From NCBI RefSeq assembly GCF_006148925.1, contig NZ_VAWB01000003.1, positions 248,001-312,000 of the forward strand: a stretch of 64,000 nt of DNA, in the 5' to 3' direction. Made by a program: the position numbers and the translations under genes. The notes beneath the pieces are model-generated. The model searched no databases. It was given only the letters and a program-made list of their open reading frames with translations, and had not been told where the DNA came from. Of this stretch, positions 27,807 to 37,127 are shown piece by piece. Each line of letters begins with the position of its first letter. Position 1 is the first letter of the stretch. This DNA is from Hyunsoonleella aestuarii. GTDB lineage: Bacteria; Bacteroidota; Bacteroidia; Flavobacteriales; Flavobacteriaceae.

Positions 27807-28364
27807 CTAATCCCTTAATTTCCCAGCGAAAACGCTAACATTTGAATTAAAGGGATTACCCGAAGCGCGCCTGAGTAAAACTATTTGTCCGGTGTGCCAT
27901 AAGGCATCCGATATAGGGCCGTTGATAAGGTTCCAAAACGGAAACCGATTATTATCAAACTCGGATAAATCTTCGCTCTTTAACAAAATATCGGAAGCCT
28001 TTTTAAAGTTAACCAAGGTTGCTTTTCGTTTCTCCTGAAAACTAGCAAATTCTACTTCTTCTCTTTTACCAATATCTTTTAAAAGCGTTTTTATTATAAA
28101 ATTGGAAAGTCCATATAAATGATCGAGGTTTTCATCCGTTGTCCTGCCCGTTTCACTAGGTTTATAGGCCAAATCTGTTTCTGTTAAACCTTCTGTTGCC
28201 CAATAATATCGAAATCCCAATCCATCAATCATTCTTGCAGTTACAGCCCCTGGTGTATAGGATTCAGGGGTATTCGAAATATCTGCATAAGGCAATTCAT
28301 TGTCATCTTGAGCAAAAATTGTTGTCGAAAGTAGTAGAACAAACAGCAATATTAGTTTCTTCAT
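27807..28364 (-). CDS. Secreted DinB-like protein
   Basis: 185 residues with a signal peptide ending near residue 19 (IFAQ/D). The mature protein looks like a DinB/YfiT-type four-helix bundle: ATEGLTETDLAYKPSETGRTTDENLDHLYGLSNFI, then the typical C-terminal helix LWHTGQIVLLRRASGNP. Known: DinB-like proteins use three histidines to bind a metal and often act as thiol transferases. I see candidate histidines in LDHLYG and LWHTGQ and no clear third one. Export to the periplasm is unusual for the fold but common in this phylum. It lies 8 bp downstream of the M28 peptidase gene and is probably co-transcribed with it. Confidence 0.82.
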   Translation of the reverse strand: MKKLILLFVLLLSTTIFAQDDNELPYADISNTPESYTPGAVTARMIDGLGFRYYWATEGLTETDLAYKPSETGRTTDENLDHLYGLSNFIIKTLLKDIGKREEVEFASFQEKRKATLVNFKKASDILLKSEDLSEFDNNRFPFWNLINGPISDALWHTGQIVLLRRASGNPFNSNVSVFAGKLRD

Positions 28365-28372
28365 TTTTAATT

Positions 28373-29785
28373 CTAGTTTTTTATCGTTTCTAAATTGGAA
28401 ATTGGATTAACACCATACTTGTCAAATAGGTATATCAAAGAAGTCATAGTAGCAGCTCCTAATTCTAATTCTCTTTTATTTACAGCATCAAAGGTATCAT
28501 TACTTGCATGGTGATGATCGAAATAGCGTTGTGAATCTGGTCGTAATCCAGCTAAAACCATAGCATCACTTTTTAAGGGTCCAATATCTGCCCCGCCATA
28601 ACCTTTTTCAAAATAATGAATTAAGTATGGTTTAAATAAGGGCTTCCACTGCAAAACCTGATTAAAACTGGCATCGTCACAATCGAAACTAAACCCTCTT
28701 GGTGTAAATCCACCAGAATCACTTTCTAAGGCAAATACATGTTTTTCATTATTCTTTTTGCTCATTTCGGCGTACTTATTCCCGCCGCGCAGACCATTTT
28801 CTTCGTTCATAAAAAGAACGACACGAATACTTCGTTTTGGTTTTATACCTATTTCTTTTAATAAGCGTAATACTTCCATGGATTGCACTACTCCTGCCCC
28901 ATCATCGTGAGAGCCATCCCCTAAATCCCAAGAATCCAAATGTCCACCAACGAGCATGTATTCATTTGGAAACTCCGATCCAGTAATTTGACCAATAACA
29001 TTGTAAGACAAGACGTCTTTTAGCTGTTTACAGTTTTGTTTGAAGTAAAACATAATTGATTTATCTAACTTCAACATGGCACTTAACAACTCAGCGTCAT
29101 TAGTACTTATTGCCGCAGATGGTATGCGCTGACTAACCGGTAAATCATCATAAGTCATCGCTCCTGTGTGTGGTAAATCGTCAAGTCTCAAATTCATGGA
29201 TCTTACAATAACACCAACAGCACCATACTTTGCAGCTTCTACTGCCCCTTTATACCTTTGATTCACACAACCTCCATAAGCTTCAAACGTATGAATTAAA
29301 TCGGGTTGCATAGGACGATTATAAAACACAATTTTTCCAGCAACTTTTTCAGCTCCAAGAATAGCCAATTCTTCAAAACTCTTTACTTCTAATACACTCG
29401 CCTTTAATCCTAATGATGGCGTAGCAACAGAACCTCCCAAGGCACAAATATTTACGATAGATGTTTTACCTGACCCAGATTCTATATATCCATATTCTTT
29501 GGCCCCTCTTATCCATTTTGGAACCATAACTGGTTGTAACCAAACTTTGTCTAGTCCTAGTTTTTCAAGCTCTTCTTTTGTCCAAGTTACAGCTTTTTCT
29601 GCACCATATGAACCCGATAATCGGCTTCCTATTTGATTCGATAAATAATTAAGCCAATTATAACTTTGTCCATTTGTTAAAGAGGTCTTGTAAATTTTTT
29701 TTAAGACTTCTTCATCACTTTGTGAGAGCGTATTAAGAGAAAGTGTAAAGCAATAACATAAAAAGAATAACCTGAATATTTTCAT
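28373..29785 (-). CDS. Secreted M28-family zinc peptidase
   Basis: A 470-residue exported metallopeptidase of the M28 (carboxypeptidase Q/glutamate carboxypeptidase-like) family. A PA-like insert precedes the catalytic domain (ALGGSVATPSLG, KIVFYNRPM, GAVGVIVRSMN). Zinc ligands and catalytic residues are visible in GGHLDSWDLGDGSHDDGAG (His and bridging Asp), NEENGLRGG (Glu-Glu), ESDSGG (Asp) and HHHASNDT (His). I start it at the ATG at 29785 because MKIFRLFFLCYCF opens a clean signal peptide ending NTLSQ; an ATG six codons upstream (29803) is also in frame. It is probably a periplasmic or secreted dipeptidase or aminopeptidase, in an operon with the DinB-like gene. Confidence 0.93.
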   Translation of the reverse strand: MKIFRLFFLCYCFTLSLNTLSQSDEEVLKKIYKTSLTNGQSYNWLNYLSNQIGSRLSGSYGAEKAVTWTKEELEKLGLDKVWLQPVMVPKWIRGAKEYGYIESGSGKTSIVNICALGGSVATPSLGLKASVLEVKSFEELAILGAEKVAGKIVFYNRPMQPDLIHTFEAYGGCVNQRYKGAVEAAKYGAVGVIVRSMNLRLDDLPHTGAMTYDDLPVSQRIPSAAISTNDAELLSAMLKLDKSIMFYFKQNCKQLKDVLSYNVIGQITGSEFPNEYMLVGGHLDSWDLGDGSHDDGAGVVQSMEVLRLLKEIGIKPKRSIRVVLFMNEENGLRGGNKYAEMSKKNNEKHVFALESDSGGFTPRGFSFDCDDASFNQVLQWKPLFKPYLIHYFEKGYGGADIGPLKSDAMVLAGLRPDSQRYFDHHHASNDTFDAVNKRELELGAATMTSLIYLFDKYGVNPISNLETIKN

Positions 29786-29859
29786 AAATTGAAGTAACAA
29801 CATAATGGACTAAAAATACTATTTTAAATAAGCGAATGTCTAAAAGAAATCATAAAAAA

Positions 29860-30738
29860 CTACTCGTTATTAAGTTGCTGCTTATACAACTCTAAATTAG
29901 CTTTTATATCATCCTCTAGTTCTGGCTCTTCAATATCGGTGTATTGCCTTAAAGTATCATACATAATCTTCGCAACTATGTAACGAGCAGTGGGTTTATC
30001 ATCTGCCGGAATATTATACCATAGTGCATGTGGTTTAGAGGTTCTGTTTATGGCATCTTCATAACATTCTTGATATTTATTCCATAATTTACGCTCCTTT
30101 AAATCACCTGGAGAAAATTTCCAATTCTTTTCTTGTTTATCCAAACGCCTTAAAAGACGATTTTTTTGTTCTTCTTTTGAAAGGTTTAAAAAGAACTTAA
30201 AAATGATTGTGCCGTTATTGGCTATATGCTTTTCGAAGTTATTAATTTGCTCAAAACGTTTGTCCCAAAAGTTATCATTAACATCATCAATAGAATTAAC
30301 AGTTGGTATGTTCTCTCCTAATATATATCCAGGATGAACGCGAGTTACTAAAACATTTTCATAATGTGTTCTATTGAAAACACCAAACTTGCCTCGCTCT
30401 GGAAGCACAATATAATGACGCCATAAATAATCATGTTTTAATTCAACCTCCGTGGGTACTTTAAAACTATGTACTTCGATACCTCGAACATTAAATTCCT
30501 TGAAAACTTCTCTAACAAGACTATCCTTACCTGCAGTATCCATACCCTGTAAACAAATAAGTACAGCATATTTACCATGAGCATACATTGTGTTTTGTAG
30601 CTTCCCTAACTTCTTACTAACAGAATTCAACTCATTTTCAATTTTATCCTTTGATGCTTCCAAATCATAAGTTGTTACCTGCTCTTTTAATGCTATTTTC
30701 GAGGTTATTTTAAATTCTTCAAGGCTAATTTTCTTCAT
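29860..30738 (-). CDS. PPK2 family polyphosphate kinase
   Basis: A 292-residue cytoplasmic kinase that moves phosphate between polyphosphate and nucleotides. Walker A is LQGMDTAGKDS, the lid and Walker B region includes PERGKFGVFNRTHYENVLVTRVHPG, and IIFKFFLNLSKEEQKNRLLRRLDKQEKNWKFSPGDL is typical of the PPK2-related group. The start is placed at the ATG at 30738 (MKKISLEEFKITSK). The open frame extends 21 codons further upstream to 30801, but that stretch is hydrophobic and unlike the family. The subclass, and whether it prefers ADP, AMP or synthesis, cannot be decided by eye. Monocistronic. Confidence 0.93.
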   Translation of the reverse strand: MKKISLEEFKITSKIALKEQVTTYDLEASKDKIENELNSVSKKLGKLQNTMYAHGKYAVLICLQGMDTAGKDSLVREVFKEFNVRGIEVHSFKVPTEVELKHDYLWRHYIVLPERGKFGVFNRTHYENVLVTRVHPGYILGENIPTVNSIDDVNDNFWDKRFEQINNFEKHIANNGTIIFKFFLNLSKEEQKNRLLRRLDKQEKNWKFSPGDLKERKLWNKYQECYEDAINRTSKPHALWYNIPADDKPTARYIVAKIMYDTLRQYTDIEEPELEDDIKANLELYKQQLNNE

Positions 30739-30861
30739 TATATAGAACAATTTTATATTAAAGCATAAATATAGTGAATCCATATTTTCGATGAAATACA
30801 TACGCTTTATCGAAGTTTTTAGTACATTAGTCGTCTATATTATAAACTTAACCTATTTATT

Positions 30862-31596
30862 ATGGAAAAATCTTACTTTTTTATATTGTTATTTTTTGTA
30901 TCTACCTTGTCTTTTTCGCAGGCAAAATGCGAAGATGCAGATTCTGACTTGTTATATGCATATTCTCATGTAAAGTCTGCCTACAATTCAAATAATATTT
31001 CTCATTTAAAGTACTATTCGAACAGATCTTTAGAAGCTTTTGAGCGTTCTAAAGAAAAACTCAAGACCTGCGGCTGTGAAAGTGCATACGATTTAGCATA
31101 CGATGGTGCAAAGCTTTTAGCTCATGTTGAAAATGCAGGTACTTTTGAAGATGGTCGTTTTTATGTAAAACGCGCACGAGACATAGCTCAACAAAGTATT
31201 GTTGAATTGGATAAATTCACAGTTTTAACTAGTGAAGAGGAGTCATTGTTATCCTTAAAATCTGAAAAAGAAAAGCTTGAACAACTTCAAAAAGAACTTA
31301 AAGAAAAAGAGTCTGAAATTAAGGCAAAACTTGCGGCTCAAAAACAAAAAGAGGCAGAACACAATAAAGAACGTTTAATAAATGCCTATAAAGAAGCTAT
31401 TGCTAGTAATATTGAAGCGTATAACAAAATTCTTGAACTTTGTAATTGCGATGCTGAGACTTTAACTGAAATTAAACCAAATGAGGCCAACCTTGAAAAT
31501 AAAGGTGTTGAAGAGATTAAATTATATCTTTTAGAAAATATTAAAGGATTAACAAATACATATTTATCTCGAATGGATATTTTTGACGAAGATTAA
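30862..31596 (+). CDS. Periplasmic coiled-coil protein of unknown function
   Basis: 244 residues with a signal peptide ending near residue 20 (SFSQ/A). An N-terminal helical part with four cysteines (residues about 20-100, including LKTCGCES) is followed by a long charged coiled coil at about 123-170 (LKSEKEKLEQLQKELKEKESEIKAKLAAQKQKEAE). A C-terminal helical segment contains a second Cys pair (LCNCDAE). I recognise no named family. The paired cysteines could form disulfides in the periplasm. It converges on the response-regulator operon and shares its terminator. Confidence 0.85.
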   Translation: MEKSYFFILLFFVSTLSFSQAKCEDADSDLLYAYSHVKSAYNSNNISHLKYYSNRSLEAFERSKEKLKTCGCESAYDLAYDGAKLLAHVENAGTFEDGRFYVKRARDIAQQSIVELDKFTVLTSEEESLLSLKSEKEKLEQLQKELKEKESEIKAKLAAQKQKEAEHNKERLINAYKEAIASNIEAYNKILELCNCDAETLTEIKPNEANLENKGVEEIKLYLLENIKGLTNTYLSRMDIFDED

Positions 31597-31612
31597 ATCT
31601 AATAGTTTTGAA

Positions 31613-31651
31613 TAAAAAAAAGGACTAACCATTTTGGTTAGTCCTTTTTTT
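31613..31651. terminator. Bidirectional rho-independent terminator
   Basis: An A-run plus AGGACTAACC (31621-31630), loop ATTTT, then GGTTAGTCCT (31636-31645) and a T-run. It sits between convergent genes and has T-runs in both directions, so it can end both transcripts. Confidence 0.92.
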
Positions 31652-32813
31652 ATTTAGATGCAAATAATTTTACATCTTGTTCGCTTACCTCATTGCCTCC
31701 GAGGATAATTAAACGCTCGATAACATTACGAAGTTCACGTATGTTTCCTGTCCAATCGTAATCCTGTAATAATTTGATAGCCTTTGCGGAAAACGATTTC
31801 TTAACTGTACCCTGTTCGTTAGCAATTTTATCTGCGAAGTAATCAACAAGCATTGGTATGTCATCTCGCCTATCATTTAAAGCTGGAACTTTCACCAAAA
31901 TAACAGCTAGGCGATGATAGAGGTCTTCTCTAAATTTACCATCGGCTATTTCCTTTTTCAAATCTTTATTTGTTGCCGCAATAACGCGTACGTCTACCTT
32001 TATGTCTTTATCGCTACCAACGCGCTGTATGCGACTCTCTTGCAAAGCTCTTAGTACTTTTGCTTGAGCAGAAAGGCTCATGTCTCCAATTTCATCTAAA
32101 AATATTGTTCCTCCATTAGCAGCTTCAAACTTACCTGCTCTGTCCTTATTAGCACTTGTAAAAGCCCCCTTTACATGACCAAACAACTCACTTTCAATTA
32201 ACTCACTAGGTATAGCGGCACAATTAACCTCAATCATAGGCCCTTTAACGCGATCGCTTTTCTCATGAAGCCAATGTGCGACTAGTTCTTTTCCCGTTCC
32301 GTTAGGACCAGTAATTAAAACTCGCGCATCAGTTGGAGCTACTTTATCAATAATATCTTTTATTTGAGAAATCGCTTCACTTTCCCCAATCATCTCATAT
32401 TTTTTACTAACTTTTTTCTTCAGAATTTTGTTTTCTACAACCAATTCTTTTCGGTCTAGAGCATTTCTTACAGTATTAAGCAATCGATTTAAGTCTGGTG
32501 GTTTAGAAATATAATCGAAGGCTCCTAGACGCATCGTATTAACCGCAGTGTCTAAATCTCCATGACCAGATATCATAACGATGGGTATTTCTGGTTTTAT
32601 TTTTTTAGTAGCTTCTAATACTTCAACGCCATCCATTTTTGGCATTTTAATATCGCAAAAAATTAAATCGAAATCTTCTTTCTTTATTTTTTCAATTCCT
32701 ATTAACCCATCTTCAGCTTCATCCACTTGATAAGAATCATTTTCTTCTGAAAGTATTTTAACCAATACCCGCCTAATGGCTGCTTCATCTTCTATTACTA
32801 ATATTTTCGACAT
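31650..32813 (-). CDS. Sigma-54 AAA+ response regulator without a DNA-binding domain
   Basis: 387 residues: a receiver domain with phospho-acceptor Asp54 (FDLIFCDIKMPKMDG) and Lys104 in ISKP, then a sigma-54-interaction AAA+ domain with Walker A GPNGTGKE (169-176), Walker B GGTIFLDEIGD and arginine fingers in REDLYHRL. Two points are odd. The sigma-54 contact loop reads GAFTSA (216-221) rather than GAFTGA. The protein also ends at LFASK right after the AAA+ helical subdomain, with no Fis-type helix-turn-helix. Known: regulators without a DNA-binding domain can activate from solution, and loop changes alter contact with sigma-54. No histidine kinase is next to it. Its ATG lies 2 bp after the stop of the outer-membrane barrel gene, so translation is probably coupled. 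Confidence 0.93.
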   Translation of the reverse strand: MSKILVIEDEAAIRRVLVKILSEENDSYQVDEAEDGLIGIEKIKKEDFDLIFCDIKMPKMDGVEVLEATKKIKPEIPIVMISGHGDLDTAVNTMRLGAFDYISKPPDLNRLLNTVRNALDRKELVVENKILKKKVSKKYEMIGESEAISQIKDIIDKVAPTDARVLITGPNGTGKELVAHWLHEKSDRVKGPMIEVNCAAIPSELIESELFGHVKGAFTSANKDRAGKFEAANGGTIFLDEIGDMSLSAQAKVLRALQESRIQRVGSDKDIKVDVRVIAATNKDLKKEIADGKFREDLYHRLAVILVKVPALNDRRDDIPMLVDYFADKIANEQGTVKKSFSAKAIKLLQDYDWTGNIRELRNVIERLIILGGNEVSEQDVKLFASK

Positions 32814-32815
32814 AA

Positions 32816-33703
32816 TTATAATTTAAATTTAAGTCCAGTTCTTAGATAAAATGCGTTTAAGTCGTCTAATTTAAAAATTTCATCTCTATTATCATTTCTC
32901 AGCACATTATTTAGCATAATGGTATTTCCAACATACATATAAGCTACTAAATGTTTAGTAAAGCAATATTCATACCCTAATCCACCAATAACTACAGATA
33001 ATGAAATATGTTCTACTTTTTGTTCACTAATAATTATTGGTGATTGCAGATGAGCCAAGTAACCATCAAGCCCTATGAATGCTTGAACATTATTTCTTTT
33101 ATTAAAAGTATATTTTATGTTAGCCTTAGGAATTCCGGCGTTGTAGCTCCATTTTTCATTAATTTCTCTATAATAAGAAATAAAAGGTAGAGGAAACGGC
33201 AAACCTGTAGTGGCATTATAAGTTAAACCTAGAATTAAACGATTGGGATGTTCAATGTCTTTTTCTTTGGTTCGATCTCGTATAAACAAAACACCTCCAT
33301 TCATAAAGAAATCGGCGCCAGTTATACTTCGAGTTAATGTAGACGCTATTCTTGGATTCGCCTTCAGAGCAAATCGCCATTTTTCATTCCACTTAAACGT
33401 ATACCCTAAATTTAAATCTATTACATGTATTTTATCTAGTTTAGAAGTATCAAAAGAATAATCGTCTTCTAGGTTTAATATAACTCTATTGTATTCTAAT
33501 CCTGCAACTAAATAACACTTAGGCTTAAGTTCTATGGGATAATTAATAATTGCTCTTAACCGCGTATACTGGTCTTCGGATCTGCTTTTAGGAATAAATG
33601 AATACTCTAAGCGCGCTAAGTCGGTAAGTTGAGCATTCAAATGCAACGACATGAAAGTTATGCAAAAAACCCAACTTGTTTTGAGTCTTTTGCTATTACT
33701 CAT
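32816..33703 (-). CDS. Outer-membrane beta-barrel protein (DUF6268-like)
   Basis: 295 residues with a signal peptide ending near residue 25 (HLNAQ). The mature part alternates polar and hydrophobic residues throughout, with regularly spaced aromatic residues, and ends in a barrel-type terminal strand finishing LKFKL. Strands such as YLVAGLEYNRVILNL, VIDLNLGYTFKWN and SVVIGGLGYEYCF fit a small barrel. The best family guess is DUF6268, from memory and not verified. It lies between mscS and the response regulator in a closely packed minus-strand run and may be a target or partner of that operon. Confidence 0.82.
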   Translation of the reverse strand: MSNSKRLKTSWVFCITFMSLHLNAQLTDLARLEYSFIPKSRSEDQYTRLRAIINYPIELKPKCYLVAGLEYNRVILNLEDDYSFDTSKLDKIHVIDLNLGYTFKWNEKWRFALKANPRIASTLTRSITGADFFMNGGVLFIRDRTKEKDIEHPNRLILGLTYNATTGLPFPLPFISYYREINEKWSYNAGIPKANIKYTFNKRNNVQAFIGLDGYLAHLQSPIIISEQKVEHISLSVVIGGLGYEYCFTKHLVAYMYVGNTIMLNNVLRNDNRDEIFKLDDLNAFYLRTGLKFKL

Positions 33704-33729
33704 GAACGAATGTTAATCTAATTCCCAAT

Positions 33730-34659
33730 TTAATTTGATTTTTGAATAATATGAATATCCCTTTGAGGAAATGGGATGGTCACGTTGTTTTCCCTAAATA
33801 AACGTTCTATTTCAAATCTTATTTCACTTTTTGGAAATCTCGCATTAAAACTATCATTGAGAGTAAAAACAAGTCGGAAGTCCAAAGAACTATCTCCAAA
33901 ATTTGTAAACAAAACTGTAGGAGGAGGGAGCTCTAAAACATCTTTGGAACTTTTAGCGGCTTGAAGTAGCAGTTCTTTAACTAACTGTACGTTGCTTCCA
34001 TAGGCTACACCTACTTCAACACTCTCTCTTGTAGTTGCACCGTTTTGAGTCCAATTATAAAGACTATTAGTAAGGTATAAATGGTTTGGAATTACCAATA
34101 CTTTATTATCTGCAGTCGTTGCTCTTGTAGTTCTTAATTTTATTTCTTCTACCCGTCCAACTTTACCTTCTAATTCAATGATATCTCCAACGTGAACAGA
34201 TTGATCTACAAGAATAAAAATTCCTGATATAATATCTTGAAATAGGGTTTGAAGCGCTAAACCAATCCCAATCAATAAAGCGGCCGAAGCAGCAAAAACA
34301 GCCGTAACATTAACACCGATGGAATCGAAAACAATAAGTGTAACAATAATATAGATTACCCACCTCGCAAAGGTGAAGACGGTATTAAATTTAGCTTTAT
34401 CTTGTTCGGGCATATTCCTGGTAACCAGTTTTTTAACCCATCTAAGGATGTAGGTTGTCGCCAACATAACAAGAGCAATAAGTAGAACATACTTCACTCT
34501 TAGAACAATATCATGAGCCTCATCTCCAGTGCCATAAGTGAAATCAATAAGTTTGTACTCTAGAAAATCCACGAAATTTTCCCAAAAAGAACTATCTTTT
34601 ATGGTCTCTTCCACCTGTTTTACTTCTTTTTCTATTTTATCTGAAACTTTTTCTTGCAT
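33730..34659 (-). CDS. MscS-family mechanosensitive channel
   Basis: 309 residues. Three membrane segments (about 50-70, 92-112 and 118-140) are followed by the MscS pore and beta domain: AASAALLIGIGLALQTLFQDIISGIFILVDQSVHVGDIIELEGKVGRVEEIKLRTTRATTADNKVLVIPNHLY. An N-terminal charged helical extension of about 30 residues precedes the membrane. Known: MscS channels open under membrane tension and release osmolytes. Its start is 1 bp from the stop of the ABC permease gene, so co-translation is likely, and 26 bp separate it from the barrel gene downstream. Confidence 0.95.
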   Translation of the reverse strand: MQEKVSDKIEKEVKQVEETIKDSSFWENFVDFLEYKLIDFTYGTGDEAHDIVLRVKYVLLIALVMLATTYILRWVKKLVTRNMPEQDKAKFNTVFTFARWVIYIIVTLIVFDSIGVNVTAVFAASAALLIGIGLALQTLFQDIISGIFILVDQSVHVGDIIELEGKVGRVEEIKLRTTRATTADNKVLVIPNHLYLTNSLYNWTQNGATTRESVEVGVAYGSNVQLVKELLLQAAKSSKDVLELPPPTVLFTNFGDSSLDFRLVFTLNDSFNARFPKSEIRFEIERLFRENNVTIPFPQRDIHIIQKSN

Positions 34660-34660
34660 T

Positions 34661-35974
34661 TTAATACTTAATCCATTTAATCAATTCCTTATAACTCGGT
34701 TTTTTGCCATACATTAAAATTCCAACACGATAAATTTTAGCTGCAAACCAAACCGTTCCCATAAAAGTACCAATTAATAATAACAACGACACCAATTGCT
34801 GCCACAAGGGAACTCCAAAAGGAATTCGCATGAGCATCACCACTGGAGAGGTAAACGGAATGAATGAAAACACAGTAGACACAGTTCCATGTGGGTCTTC
34901 AATAACTGTAAAAATACCAATATAAACAGCTAATATTAAAGGCATTAAAACTGGTAAAAGAAATTGTTGTGTGTCTGTTTCATTATCTACAGCTGCTCCT
35001 ATTGCAGCATACAGAGAACTGAACAACAAATAACCACTAACAAAGAATAAAACAAAAGCAACTATTAAATTAGCTAGAGGCATATTAAAAAAGGCAACCA
35101 CAATATCCTGCACTTTCATTGTAATTCCTGGATTCTCCATAGTCTGCTGCATCATTTCTTGTTGCTGTGATTGTATTTGTCCCAACTCAATTCCAAAAAT
35201 TGAGGATATAATAAGCATGAGCAAACCTCCTAAAATAATCCAAATAACAAACTGTGTGATTCCAGCTAAGGACGTCCCTATAATCTTACCCAACATTAAT
35301 TGGACAGGTTTTACTGACGAAATAATAACCTCTATTATTCTACTGGTCTTTTCTTCAATAACACTGCGCATAATCATGTTACCATAGATAATAATAAACA
35401 TAAATAATAAATAACCAGCAGCACCACCAAAAATAAGTTTTACAATGCTATCAATCTTCGAGGTTTCTTCACCATCAAAACTCTCCTGAATCATATCTAC
35501 TCTTATTTTTGAAGAGTCAATTAAACTAACATCAACTCCTTTTTTTGCGAGATTAATATTCGTTAATTTATTTTCTACTAAATCTTCTAAATCTGAAATA
35601 ACGGTTAATGAAGGTGAATCTTCTGAATAGAATTTAACACTTTGAGCTAAGGAGTTTAAATCTTCTAGTTTTGATATATGTAATAAACCATAAGATTCTG
35701 TTTCTATGGATATTAACTTAGCATCATCTAACGATTTATCAGTTAAAATATCGTACTTTATTTTTTCAGAATTTTTAAAAACATCTTCTACCAATAGTGA
35801 TTCGTCCAACACAGTAATCTTTCTTACTTTATCACTATTAAGTTGCGATAAATAAGCCACAACAGCCACAAGAGCAATCATTATAATTGGACTTAAAATA
35901 GTCATCACTATAAAGGACTTATTCTTAACCTTGGTTAAATATTCCCGTTTAATAATTAGAGGTAAATGATTCAT
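34661..35974 (-). CDS. ABC transporter permease (NatB/ABC-2 type)
   Basis: 437 residues. An N-terminal membrane segment follows MNHLPLIIKREYLTKVKNKSF. A large extracytoplasmic domain spans about residues 45-175. Five or more C-terminal membrane helices include IIYGNMIMRSVIEEKTSRIIEVIISSVKPVQLMLGKIIG, the ABC-2 signature. This is the architecture of NatB/YhaP-type exporters. The ATP-binding gene is 3 bp upstream. Known relatives export sodium, lipids or peptides; the substrate here is unknown. Confidence 0.94.
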   Translation of the reverse strand: MNHLPLIIKREYLTKVKNKSFIVMTILSPIIMIALVAVVAYLSQLNSDKVRKITVLDESLLVEDVFKNSEKIKYDILTDKSLDDAKLISIETESYGLLHISKLEDLNSLAQSVKFYSEDSPSLTVISDLEDLVENKLTNINLAKKGVDVSLIDSSKIRVDMIQESFDGEETSKIDSIVKLIFGGAAGYLLFMFIIIYGNMIMRSVIEEKTSRIIEVIISSVKPVQLMLGKIIGTSLAGITQFVIWIILGGLLMLIISSIFGIELGQIQSQQQEMMQQTMENPGITMKVQDIVVAFFNMPLANLIVAFVLFFVSGYLLFSSLYAAIGAAVDNETDTQQFLLPVLMPLILAVYIGIFTVIEDPHGTVSTVFSFIPFTSPVVMLMRIPFGVPLWQQLVSLLLLIGTFMGTVWFAAKIYRVGILMYGKKPSYKELIKWIKY

Positions 35975-35977
35975 AAA

Positions 35978-36904
35978 CTAATGATTCTTTACTGTTTGAA
36001 TAAAAATATCGTTAACACTTGGAATTAACTCTACAAAATGTGAAACTTCTCCTTTGGAGATTAAATAATTCAATAAATCATTTGGCATATCGTTATCATT
36101 CAACTTAATATTTAATTTTAATTCGTCTTCTAGTGTTTTAAAACTAGCATTAGAAATACTAAACTTTTGAGATAACTCTTCCCTAAGTATATTATTATGT
36201 TCTGTTTTTATACCGACCTCAAAAGTATTGGCTTTATACTTGCGCTTTACATCTATAAGTTTACCATCCAAAATCTTATTAGATTTATGAATCAGTGCAA
36301 TATCATCACATAATTCCTCAACAGATTCCATTCTATGTGTTGAAAAGATAACTGTAGCACCATCGTTTCTTAGGCGCAAAATTTCATCTTTAATGACGTT
36401 AGCATTAATTGGATCAAAGCCCGAAAAAGGCTCATCAAAAATTAACAATTTAGGTTGATGTAATACAGTAACAACAAATTGAATCTTTTGAGCCATCCCT
36501 TTTGATAACTCTTGTATTTTCTTATTCCACCAATCCCCAATTTCCAAACGTTCAAACCAGTCTTTTAAACGTGCTTTTGCCTCAGATTTACTTAATCCTT
36601 TTAGTTGAGCTAAATACAAAGCTTGCTCCCCTACTTTCATGGATTTATATAAACCACGCTCTTCAGGCAAATATCCTATATCCTTTATATGTTTATCTTG
36701 AAGCAACTCCCCATCCAAATGAACGGATCCAGAATCTGGCATCGTAATTTGATTTACAATTCTTATCAATGTAGTTTTTCCTGCTCCATTTGGACCTAGT
36801 AAACCAAATATACTCCCTTTTGGCACTGAAATTGATACTTGGTTAAGTGCTTTAAACTTACCAAAACTTTTAGAAACTTGGTTGACTTCTAGGAGATTAT
36901 TCAT
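35978..36904 (-). CDS. ABC transporter ATP-binding protein (NatA-like)
   Basis: 308 residues. Walker A GPNGAGKTT is at 37-45, the signature LSKGMAQKIQF is present, Walker B is LLIFDEPFSGFDP, and the switch histidine lies in STHRMESVEELCD. A C-terminal accessory domain of about 80 residues follows, as in DrrA/NatA-type exporters. It pairs with the permease 3 bp downstream. As the first gene of a five-gene minus-strand run ending in the sigma-54-type regulator, it probably carries the operon promoter in the 274 bp upstream. Confidence 0.95.
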   Translation of the reverse strand: MNNLLEVNQVSKSFGKFKALNQVSISVPKGSIFGLLGPNGAGKTTLIRIVNQITMPDSGSVHLDGELLQDKHIKDIGYLPEERGLYKSMKVGEQALYLAQLKGLSKSEAKARLKDWFERLEIGDWWNKKIQELSKGMAQKIQFVVTVLHQPKLLIFDEPFSGFDPINANVIKDEILRLRNDGATVIFSTHRMESVEELCDDIALIHKSNKILDGKLIDVKRKYKANTFEVGIKTEHNNILREELSQKFSISNASFKTLEDELKLNIKLNDNDMPNDLLNYLISKGEVSHFVELIPSVNDIFIQTVKNH

Positions 36905-36994
36905 ACATATATTTTAATGAATCTAGTTGTGGTAAATATATTAAATGTTATAAACTTAAAGACATGAAATCTTACTTAAGCGTAAAAAACAAAA

Positions 36995-37021
36995 CCCACC
37001 CTTAAAAAAATTAAGGATGGG
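36995..37021 (-). terminator. Hairpin with minus-strand T-rich tail
   Basis: CCCACCCTTAA (36995-37005) pairs with TTAAGGATGGG (37011-37021) with one internal mismatch. On the minus strand it is followed by TTTTGTTTTTT. It lies between dnaJ and the ABC operon and could be a second, back-up terminator for dnaJ. Confidence 0.55.
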
Positions 37022-37127
37022 AAAAAAATTGCTATGAAAAAGAAAAATTACCACTAAAATAAATTAATGGTAGTTCAAATATAGTTTTTTTTTCAATACT
37101 AATAGCAAAACTATTAAAGAACTTGTT

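Noticed and set aside
30739-30801. N-terminal 21-codon extension of the PPK2 gene
   Set aside because: Hydrophobic and unlike the family. The ATG at 30738 gives the usual PPK2 start.
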